Source: Diorhabda sublineata (taxonomy: Eukaryota > Arthropoda > Insecta > Coleoptera > Chrysomelidae). From it: a stretch of DNA of 64,000 nt. Below are positions 23,291 to 35,300 of the stretch, piece after piece. The translations under genes were made by a program, and so were the position numbers. The notes beneath the pieces were generated by a model. It was given only the letters and a program-made list of their open reading frames with translations, was not told the origin of the DNA and ran no database searches. Positions within the stretch are counted from its first letter, which is position 1, and each line of letters begins with the position of its first letter. The stretch lies in assembly GCF_026230105.1 (NCBI RefSeq), contig NC_079477.1, positions 16,125,001 through 16,189,000 on the forward strand, written 5' to 3'.

Positions 23291-26225
23291 ATAGGGAGAG
23301 CCACTCAGTATGTGATAATCTTCTTAATGCTCATAAATATATTTTTGACCAAAAATCTTTCCTTTTGATCTCTTTGAAATTTAAGCAGTGTCGCCAGCTA
23401 AAAGCTCTAGATATAATTTATACACACAATTTTCACGAAAAATTTCTTGATCCAGTAAAATATCAATTTTATTTTCCAAAAGGAAATCAGAAATCATATT
23501 CAAAGTATCCCCAGATACTGTCGAGCAGAAATTGCTTTGCAAATTTTATTTTGAATCTTTCAATTTTCTACAATATATTTTGGATTTTTAATCTCCGCTT
23601 CATTTTCTATTCAAATTCATTGCAAGATTGTTGAAAAATCTAAATTATGCATTAATTTTGCAGTGGATTTTAAGTAAGTGTAGATATTAACATACAAATT
23701 ACTTGAAAATAAACAGCGATTTCCAAAAAAATAATTTATTGCTCTAACTCAAATTACAAAATAATGTTACACTTTTTTTAAAGTTACAAACAAACTATAT
23801 CACAAAATTCAAAGTTTTTGACGAAACATAATTGAATTATACATATATATATATAAAAAAAATAGAAACTAAATACAATACAGACCTATTTTATTGGTAG
23901 ATTATTTATCACAATACCAACAGCCTTGAAAAAGTCAAAATAAATCAATCCTAGTCATTGTAAATAATCGACTTCAACATTCCATTCAGGCAAAATTAAT
24001 AAAGAAAATACCAATCGATGTCCGATGAAATAGGAAAGGAACTTAAGTGATAATGCAAAAACTATTAAAAATGGCTAAAGAACTTTTTGCAAACGAGCCT
24101 ACTCGAATTACACAATTCACTGTTACCCTAAACTGAAATTCATAAACTATAATTAAATTGATGTCAACTTTTGCAGATTTACTATGCAATGGTAGGAAGG
24201 TTAAATTGAAATCGATTAAATTAAATTCCTTTTAATATCAAACAAAACGACTTAAAAAACCTTTAATATAGAATTATTATATTCATGGCAAGCTACCTCT
24301 ACATACTACTTAATTATATTCCAAAAATTGCTTTTTAAAAGCTTTGTTCTCTGTGTATTAAATTAGAAAATATTTTTATTTGTTCTAGGAATTTTTTTAA
24401 ATTATTTTTGAAAATTGTCTATTCTATAAAAAGAAAAAGTTTGATAATGATTACATAGTGTTAGACAATTTGCAAAATATTCGCTGATAAAGCAATTCTA
24501 GCTACTTAAGACTGAAATGGTAACATTCAGTAATACATTATGTTTTTATATGAAAGGCTTATAATTAAACTACCATACAGATCTTGCTGTACCCTCTCAA
24601 ATTACCCCTTTTCATTATAGAGATATAATTATTAGACTGAGACATTGAAAATATTCAAAAAATAATTTATAACCAAATATCATACCTTAATAATAGTTTG
24701 TACATCACATAAGGAAACATTAGAGCATTACTATGAGTACAGGATATACAAGGTTATAAGTGTGCTATGAAGATATCTCGAAAGAAATGTTGAAATATTG
24801 TTTGTTTACACCCCAGTATAAGCTCACTACATATGTTAACATCCATCGGTTTTTAAAAGCATTTGAAGAGAGTTACAAAAATTAAAAAAAAACTGAAATA
24901 ACTTGAATCCTCTAATTATAAGTTGTATATAAATTCATAATAGATTGTCAAAATGCGATATAAAACGGGGTGTGTTACATTCAAATTAACAGAGTTTGTA
25001 TTCACTTCCAGTATAACTGTAAACAATTGAAAATATTTCAACTGAAATGAGCTCTTCCAAAAACTACTTGATACCCATATCAACTCAACTCATAGTAGTA
25101 TGTCCAGTACATAATTTATATATTCTATTTTGTGTTATCCAATAATTTATTGAAAGGAAAATACAACTAAATGTTACTAAATAACCACCGATAATTCCAA
25201 AAAGGAACAATCAAATAACTAGTTTTTGAACTAATAGCTCAAAAATATTGATTATCAAATAAATAATAATCACTATAAATCAAATACGAAGATAAAAATT
25301 CAGTACAATCAGAAAGTTCCAATTCCAGACTAGAAAGAAAATCATATTCAACCAAGTTTGAGATAGAAGTGGAGTGAAAGTCAAGATATCTGTTTAGCAA
25401 AATTAGTTCGTTAACCAAAATATACATTAATTCCTTTAACAAACATTTTCAACTATTTTATCATCGTCTCTTTAAACCAAATGGGCCATATTTTCCTAAA
25501 CAAAATTTTTCTGGAGTTTATATTTCTGTATACAATCTGAAAAATTGGCAGCGAAGAATTTAGATACATGTCAAAGTAATTCAGAACTTTCAGTCAGTCA
25601 TAACTCAATTTTAAAAACGTCAATATTGATTTTTAGACAAGCAAACATTTTTATTTCAACATTCACACATCACAGGTATATTTTTGTCTTGATAAACAAT
25701 CATAATGCAATCACAACAGTATATAATAAAACTTGATTGTATTACACAAACTAAACCAAGTCCATTAGAATATGTCAGTTGAAATATACTATTTTTAAAT
25801 TACTCATAAATTGGAATTGGCATAATGCCTTCAAATACTATAATTATAAAAAAACCTGAAGTAATAAATCAAACGGTCTGTGAAATAAAGCCATAATTTG
25901 GTAAGTCTGATCACCTAAAAAAATTTAAATGTCTACTAAAATTAATAGCGCCCTTATAAAATAAAAATTAAAGGTTACGTTACAACAACAGAAGAGGGGT
26001 TTACAAAAATTAAAATGTACATGTATCTTACATATTTTTAAAAATCAATCCAAGTCTAAAATGTTACGTCTCCATCCCCTTAATTAATTTTCCTATCACA
26101 ATTGGGTAATTATAAATTTACACATGCCAAACTTAAACAGTAATCAGCAATAAGCACAAATATTTTAAGCTAATCACAGAGGTTTACATTAATAAATGCA
26201 AATGACATATTTTATAAATAGCCTT
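23291..26225 (-). other. likely lipin 3' UTR and tail-to-tail intergenic DNA
   Basis: No coding potential or transposon signature seen. On the - strand, possible AATAAA signals below the exon 15b stop lie at 25650-25655, 25146-25151 and 23735-23740, so the 3' UTR could be about 0.6 to 2.5 kb. Which one is used cannot be told from sequence. Confidence 0.4.
25650..25655 (-). terminator. candidate poly(A) signal for lipin 15b
   Basis: First AATAAA on the - strand after the 15b stop, about 570 bases downstream; further ones at 25146 and 23735. Position is the only support. Confidence 0.3.
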
Positions 26226-26352
26226 TTAAACTAAAGGGTCTTCATCAATTTGCGCTATAGGATCACGCCAATATATATTTTGCGAGAAATCATTTGCTGC
26301 TTCCAAACGAGACGGAAACAGCTGGTCAACAATTACACTCATGTTGGAATAA
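26226..26352 (-). CDS. Lpin: lipin alternative last exon 15b (canonical tail)
   Basis: Acceptor tttattttcag, same phase as 15a. Encodes YSNMSVIVDQLFPSRLEA then NDFSQNIYWRDPIAQ and a stop at 26226. FSxxxYWRDP matches the tail of most animal lipins (FSNFTFWREP in mammals), so this is the ancestral end. It is 5.3 kb beyond exon 14. Confidence 0.93.
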
Positions 26353-29300
26353 CTGAAAATAAAGAAAAGCAAATATTAAAATCGAAATATTTATTAATTA
26401 CTTATTATCACACTTGAAGTTATATATAATTAATTATGATTATACGGCATAAATAAATCTACAATCTTAAGCTACACAAAAAGAGGTAATTAATTTGAAT
26501 CATCAGATCTAGTTAACTATTCATTATTTCAATTTCTTGTAATAATACAAAGACTTCCTAGTGAATCCTGGTAATATTTGTCATGTTAGTAGTGAGTATA
26601 TTTTCAGAATAAAAATGATACATATTATTTATTTGGAGTTAGATTACTCCAATATTAAAATTCGCAATGCATAATAATTTACATACAATATGTACTTGAG
26701 AATAGTTAGTATCTGAAATTAGAAATTAGAAACCACTAATAAAAATGTTTTAAAATGATTTCAGCAATAAGACCAATTTTAGGAAATACAGAATGCCACC
26801 AATGAAAATATTCCAAAATAATTCCAATAATAATATCAATTTGTCAATAAAGAAAGTACCATTATTTCATTATGAACCTACATAGTGAAATTTCAAAAAA
26901 AAGAAAATTGTTTGTGAAGTAAGGAACGCTGACGAGAAATGCAACCATATAATTGAAATAGAATATAAAAATATTAGTATATTGATTTTAGGTCTCTTCT
27001 ATGACCTACTTCGTTCTTTATGATTTATTTAGGTCGAAAAGTTAATTTTTACATTTAATTTTAAACTGATTTTTATAGAAAAAAATCACGATATTAAACA
27101 TATAAAAAAGGTCCAAGAAGTAATAATTTAAAAAAATATATTAGCTCATTTACAGAATATAAATTAAACAGAAGAAAAAGATTAATTTTTCATTACGAAT
27201 ACGAAATACCCAAAGTAAATAAGGAAACGGTAATTGACTCATACATTTAGAGACAAACAGTTAAATTTTTAATATCAGTGAAGTCCACCTTTAAAATTAG
27301 TAGAATGTCAATATTAAGGTTAGCATTACCTAATATGTACATAAAAAATCAATTCCTAACCGTAAATATTATCTATATTTAGATGTTATCAGTCTACATT
27401 ACACAATATTTGAGCATTCTCCTAGATGTCGAATTGAGGCACTAGAAGTACTATTTTTATGTAGTTACAAAAATTACAAGATTTAAAAAAAATCTAGTAA
27501 TCTAAAGTAGTAACTAGTTGACACTTAATTGATTTTCAATACTCATAGGATGTTGAATAGCAACAAAGTTCTGATATAACATATTACTGTAAATTATTAG
27601 TATCAAGCACGTACATGTGGAGTTATTAACACAGCAAAATAAATTTGCAGTAGTAATAAATCTTATGTATGTCAATACCTATGAAAATTGTTCCAAACAG
27701 TTTAAAACCCCATAACCACAATCCTAAAATCGATATACTTTTGTTATGTAACATAAAAATATGTATTAAAAGGCAGAATTTTCTGGGCATTAGGAACTAG
27801 ACAAAGGTTCCAAGTTAGAAATATTAATTAAATCTCTTGATAATCGAAAAAACCTTTACTAATAATGGCAAACCTTCAATAATTTGAATCAGACATTTCA
27901 ATATGTTCAAGATAAATCATTTTAATGTAATATTGTTGTAATTATAAGTAAGATCAAAGTATAATATTTAACATTTTCAAATATACATATCTAAGTGTAA
28001 TAGTATTTCAAATAACCAGTATGAGGAATATTGTTAAAAGCATGGTAGCTACGATTTTAAAAGATTAAAGTTAACATCCCAATTCAGAAAGCAAGTGATT
28101 TGGAAAATATCACAGATTATCTGTATGTTAGAATTTTCAGAAAACTTTGTACAATGAATAACAAAAATTCTGATCATTCCATCATATGAGATATTATGTT
28201 TGGTAGAACTGTTAAAATAATTTTCAAATTGATTTAAACAAACGAAAATTATAAAGTGAAGTTAATTAACTATTATAGCCAATTTTCAAGTAGTTTGTCC
28301 CATAAAAGTGAACAAATAGCTGAGAATATTAAAAAATATGGAAGTTGATAACTTCTCTAACATCCAAATATTACAATACCACATATGATGGCATTAATTT
28401 TCTTCTTTTTTGGCAAAATTGAGCAAGTTGTGAAAATGATGATGTTAATAATATTAGAAAAACGAAAGGAAAATGAGAATTAATAATATGTAGTTGATAT
28501 ATCTAACTAAAAAAAACTAGACACTAGAAACATCTACCTAACCATAACACATGAACAGTAATTTATTACACAATCTTCCTTAAATAGCAATTAAATTTTT
28601 CAAATGACACAATATAATATTTATATGGGCCATGTGTTAGTAATTCATAAAATAATTGTAGTATACTGAGGTGTAATTACAACGTTCCTTGCTTCTAAAA
28701 GCGAAAATATTGACTCTAATCTAAAGTTATAAATGAGTTTGAAGCATGCTGGTTAGCACCAATATTTCTCGAAAACAGCTCAGTCAGATTTTATGCCACC
28801 TTGTCTAATAAAAAAATTCAATATATTTATGAAATTTTGTTTTGAACAATTCAAATGCAGTAGTTGCCGACATCAACTTGTTAACCTTCTGTATTTTTTT
28901 TTCAAATGCATATGAGAAAATCACATTTAAAAATAGTCTGAAATAAATGTCACACTGCATCAAAAAAGTAAAGGTTTGAAACAATTTTGTGTTTTTTGTA
29001 GCCATACGTCTCATAGAAAAGCATTGAAGAAATTCGCAGCATATTCTATTTTTCTGTCCAAACAGACCTATATCACGTCCGATCCTGCATGATTGACAGT
29101 GAAGCAAAATGTTGTACCTTTGTGTCGTTTTCATTGAAATTTGTTTTCAATAGATCGACGATAGACTGGAAGTATATAAAAAGCTGTAGCCAAAAATCAG
29201 CAGAATTAAGATGTTTTTCTTGCAAGCGTTATCTCTATGAATTCTTTTGTGAAGAGTAAGTCCAATAAATGATAAAAGTATTCGAACCTACCACCTTTCA

Positions 29301-32300
29301 CTACGTAGCTGTATTTTGTAACATCCCCTGATGCTATCAATAAGGTCTACGGCACCCATATGGCGATCATATTCTCCAAAAATATTTGAAAGATCATTTG
29401 TTATGTACTACTTGGTTTTTTTGTCATACCACCTCACAAGTGATTTTGGCATCTTCAAGCTACGTTGCTACATCCACACCATTGACATCAGCAACATACT
29501 CAACAGAATAGTTTTTGTCTTTATTAAAAATTTCTTGTAGACAATTTGAAATCTCAAATCTTGTTTCTGCGAATTGTAAGAAGACTTAGTATACCGTTTT
29601 GTGATAAGTACACTAGCAGTGGTAAGCTTCTAAAGATAATTTGTAATTTTGGTTGCGAGGTACTTCTCGTAACAGACACACAATAACATTTGAAGAAGCA
29701 CCAAGAACTGGTTCGTTTGGCACTACCATATCTTCTGAGCTAATTTTAGGTTCGATTCATATACTCTACTGAGAACTTGAATCTTATAAAAATTAGACCT
29801 CGGGTTCAACAAACAAGTGCTGTCACACTGTACTATCGCCACCTACATTAATTATGTTCAACTAAAGCGATACATTGGTTTGTTACAGTTGCACAAAATA
29901 GAGTTGTATTTATATTTTAATTTTAAATGGTAAAAAATTAATTATTGACCAAAATGTCACATGGCGCTACAGAGGGTTAACAGTGTCTATATTGATCAGC
30001 GAATGTGCCCAGCTAATAGTAAATTCACATCTTTTTTAAAACTTGAATTGATTATGGAGTAGTTCTCTTCTTTAAAAGTTCTAATACAATATATAGATTC
30101 GATTTAAAGAGATGAAAGTAGTATTGACTAAATTTACTAGTAATGCTTGTACTGAAGCTTAACAAGGTTACTGGTAATCAACGTAACAGGAATATTAATG
30201 ACAATACATGTGACTCAAATTAAAATATGTTGGAATGGGTCAATTAATTCACCCACCTTATACCCTGTATATTATTTAAAAATTTCAGGTTTCACAGTTA
30301 GGTAGATAATTAGTAGTATCCCCTACAATATTACTTAATATGTAATGCTTTTCAAGTTAATCTTGATGATAAACAGAAATTAGTGCAGAAGAGTCAAGAA
30401 AAGATATTGAAATATAACACTGCTTGCTTACCATAATCATCGATGCAACCAAATCACGTGTTGACTGAGGATGGGTTGTAGAAGATCCGAAACGTTTAAC
30501 CCCATACTTAGCTTTCGTAATTTTATTTAACAACTTCGTTATATTTACTTATAATTAGTTAACCAACGTACATATGTATTTTATCAATACAGAAAAACCA
30601 AGCAAAAAGCGAACTTAGATGATTATTAATGAAACATACAGGTAAAGAATTTAGCATAGAAAAAATATATAAAAGTCTCCTATATGTTTCACCCGACATT
30701 AACATTATGAATGCTAATCAAAAATTCACCTAACCATGCATTTTGATAAAACACATATGTTCATTTAACGAATAATATATTGACTATAGAAAGAGAGAGA
30801 AAATACTTAGCAGTCAACAATTAAATAGATAATAAGGTATAACAATAATTACATTATTTTGTGTATAAAATAACAGGGAATAATAAAAAAATATCGATAT
30901 GTTATATAGAAAATTTCGAGAAACGTTGATAATATTCTTGATTACACATAGCTTCGATCTCTGAAGATGATAACTTTGTTATCAAAACGCGCATCAGATA
31001 GTGTAATTTTAAGTTTTGCTGTAGTAGTAGTAACAAGTGTGTTTAATGTGAGAGACTTTCTCAAGAGATACTTTTAGGATAAGTGATTATATCATAAAAA
31101 TGTGTTTCAATATTTTCAATTTGACCCCATTACAAGCAGAAGGACTGATTATAGCATAAGCTCTCATAATGTTTGTCAAAGAAATTTGTTCTGGAATTTA
31201 TCTCTATGGAATGAGCACAAGACAATTTTCGAATATAACATTTTTGTTACTGTCAATAGTTTTTTAATATTCCCCATATTTTATTAGAAATTTAATTGAT
31301 TCAACTAATATCTTCGCTTAAGAATTTAAATATAAATTAAAATAATATCATGAGAAACTACAATTTGTATAAATTGATATTTAGTTTTCCCGAAAAGAGG
31401 ATGATTCAGAATCAGAGTCATCCACATAGTCAGAATCTCCATCTGTATCATATAAATTAATTTTATTCAAAATTGGGGGAAATACGTCATTCACCACCAG
31501 AGATTGGCCTGAGTAACTGCAAAATTAAATGAAAAAATCAGCAACTGACTGGAGTAACAAAATCAAAATTACCAAGCAACCAGCAACCCACAGTAGCATA
31601 TAGCCCCTACACCAATCACATTATCTTAAATCGAGGTAGTAATAATAACCCTCTTACCTTGACTGGAAAGTTTGGGTGAGTTCATGCTTTAATTCCCCTT
31701 TTGGATTGATGGTGAATATTCTAACTATTGGTATCCCAACTGCTCTGTAAGCCCAAACGTCCTGAAACGTATAACGTATTCTATTTAGTATTGAGTCTTT
31801 ATATGTATGTGTATTAGGGAACAATATATTTGTGAAGATAAATCTAATACGATAAAGGAAGCTGAATTTTTCTAAAAGAATTTTAATAGTCATTAAATAT
31901 TTGTGATTATACATTATATAATATATCACCGACTGGAGATATATATCTCATACTTCGAGAAAGTGTGGATAGAGGTTTTGTCCTCTGAGCACCAGAATCT
32001 TCACGTTGCATTTTCTCTACAGATTTTCTCTACTTTCCCAAGATAGTCTTTGCTTGTCTCAGCCCCTGTAGGTTGTCCCAGTAATCAGTTTTACCCGTAC
32101 TTACTTTTTTTCCAATGCTATTTCAATTGTTCTGTAGCTTATACCACAGAAGGGTTCAGATCCTATGAAGGGTTTGTCTGCCCCTACTTTAAAGACTATC
32201 GGCCAATGCGTTTCCCAGTGTGTCCCGGATTCCATTGCAGGGCAATTCTATTTTTCTTGCCCAGCTCGTTCAATTCATCTTGGTATTCCCAAATTAGTTT

Positions 32301-35300
32301 TGATTTTATAATATTGGAGCTTAAAGCTCTAATGGCTGCTTCGCTATCAGACAGGATAGTTCCTATATAGATTGAATTAGACACATTTTTCAATTGCATA
32401 AATTTCTGCTTGAAGCATGCTTGGTGTGTTCCCCAGGTTTTCAGAGTGTTTACAGTTCTGGAACTGTACACATTCCAGTTCTGTCAGCTACTTCGAAGCC
32501 TTTCATATATCATTTGATGGCATTTTTGTTCATTTTTCATAAGGTGTTTTTATCCCATTTACTTCTATCTACAGCTTAGTATTGAGGTGATTTTTTTCTC
32601 AAAGCTAAATCTTTTCAATATTTCACGCACTTCATCCTCTGAAATTATCGAACAAGGTATGCAGGATTTCTTATTCAGAAAAAGGTGAGCTGATCATCCA
32701 GCAATAATCGATTTGTTTTGTTTTATTGTGAGGAAAAGTGGCACCCAATTGAGAGAAAAACTTATGGCATCACGGTAACATTTCTTCGCTATTTGTGAGA
32801 TGGGTTGTGATACGATTTTTGTTGACAAAAAAACTAAAACTGAGACTATCTCCGAGCATAGTAAATCACCAAAATTAATAAAAACTACCACTTAACAATG
32901 ATAGTACTTCCATTACACCATGGGCATGTTACAGATTTGATCATTTTTTGAGTACAGTTTTGCCTTGTTGATTCCGTCTCTGAACATTCTGAGTGATGTT
33001 TTTCCGCCTGTACTATGTGGAAAGGTGGGAGATTTGGAATCACTTATAGTACAGCGGTTACATATATGCAGGCCAGTCTTTTTAACTTAGAGAAATTGTT
33101 CCTCGTGGAATTCAGACTAGTTCTAGTACCCCAAACCACTGAGCCATATGTGTTGTTGATATCCAATTGCCGTATAGATCCACAAGAGGATCTTTGGGTT
33201 ACAACCCCAATTTCTCCTGTGAAGTTTCTGTACATTACACATTCATAAATATTACTAAATAAAGTCTTCAATTCAAAATTTTACGAAGAAAGTCTTTCCC
33301 GACATTGAAAATAATTTTAAAAATAATCTTGAAAGTAAGCTTTTAATTTAATGAATAATGATACTTACATTAATTCGATTTCCATAACCAGCATAAAAAG
33401 GATTTGAATCAACAGGAAATAAAGCTTTGATATCGGACATGCATGAAATTTTAAACTGTTCTGGCTTCCTTTCGATGACCTCCCTAAAATCCAAATAATA
33501 AATTAATATGCACAATTATGAAATGAAAAGTTTGATTCCAGAAAGTTATTTTCAATAAAAGATATTATTGATTTATGAAAGAATAAAATAATTAACAATA
33601 AAACTAGTGCTAAATAAGTTCAAGAGATGCACACCAATAGAAATATTTCACTATGCATAATTTCATTACATCTTAAAGTGCAGTGTATTTTAAGAAAAAG
33701 TTCTAGAGGCTTCAGTTTATCCGATATTTTCAACCATTGTTATCCTATAACAATTAATCTATGTAAAATGGTAAAAAACTTTTATTTTATCATGAACAGA
33801 CATATATAGGGTTATTTTTAAGTATAATGTTCATTTTTGAATAAAACCGTCAATACTTTTACTTTATAATAAGAAGATTTTTTTACATTATTTGATGAAG
33901 CTTGTTTTCCTGAATTATAAAAAAATGATTTAAGTAGGAGCCATAAAATTAAAAAAAAAAACAGAAAATTTATAAAAATCGTCTATCAAACCCAAACTAT
34001 TTCTTAAAGGAAAGTTCAAACTGTGTTCCGTTTACTATCTGCCATAGGCCAAAACGATGGTAGACATGTTTTATAGAGTTTTTAATTATCTGCGTAGCCA
34101 TTTCATGTCTTCCATTAAGTCTTTTAAATTGTCTGGTCATTTAACGTAGAACCGATTTTTTAAATGTTCCCGCAGCAAAAAATAACGGGGGTAAAATCAA
34201 GTGACCTAGATGGCCACTACATTGATCCACGTCTTCCAATCCACTTTCCTGCAGACGGGTTATCCAGAAACCTTTGAACATTAAGCCTATAATATGATGG
34301 AAGTAAGACCATTTGTTGGGGCCATATACTGAGATCCAATTTTTATTTGGATTCGAAATTGCCGCAATTAGATCTGGAAGCACTGCCATATGAAAAGATG
34401 TTCCAAATATCACTCTGCTGTTAAATTCCCGCAGAAGAAATAAGAGCCAATAAATTTTTTCCTAATGATTCCTACAAAATTTTTTGAGGGCTATGGGTGT
34501 GTTTTGTCTGAATACAGATTTTCCCAAGCCCAATATCTACAATTATGTCGATTTACTATACCACTTAAACAAAACGTTGCCTAGTCTGAAAATACCACAC
34601 TATTAAAAATACTTAGATTTTCACCACAGTGTCTCATGAAGATTAAGAAAATTCCAAACGTCTGTCCAGATCATCCGTTCGTGAACAAATTGAACTTTGT
34701 ATAGGTGCAGTTTTTTTTTCTTTCAAAACTTTATTACAAACAACTAACATTTTGTTATAAGGAAATTTCTGTAGTAGTTGCATGAAGGTTGTTTTCTAAT
34801 AACAGCAGAATATCTAACTTTTCATCGTCACTTATTTCTGGTTTTCCACGGTCCCGTTTCATTAAAGTTTTCAACAATTCTGCTTATTGTGCTTCTAGTA
34901 TTTGGATGTCTTTCAAAATGCACCTATCGCCATAAGCTATCATCATTAGAATTTCAATCCTCTCTTTCAGTTAACGAAGTCATAATAATAAAATTGGTAT
35001 GACGCTAATTGTAAGACTGAAAGTTGATTTATTAAAACAATAAAAAAACTCTGATATTGTTACTACGTCACTTTTAATTTTTTTAAATTATGTAGTTTCT
35101 TCATATATTCAAAAAACAACATTTGTTTAGTTTTGTTTAGTTTTTGTATGAATTTTGTGCATTACTTTATCATAATTCTGTATAGTGATGTGTGTAATGA
35201 GCTAATCTTAGAATACTATTACTGACATTTTTAGTTCTATATAAGAGGAATATTTTGTTATATCTCCAAGGCATTAGGTTCGACTATTCTAACAATCATC

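Noticed and set aside
28800..29750. Degenerate long frames in the lipin 15b intron, possible transposase
   Set aside because: Pieces such as EYVADVNGVDVAT look protein-like but I could not place them in a family with confidence.
32050..32370. 106-codon + frame
   Set aside because: Antisense shadow of the LINE RNase H fragment on the - strand.
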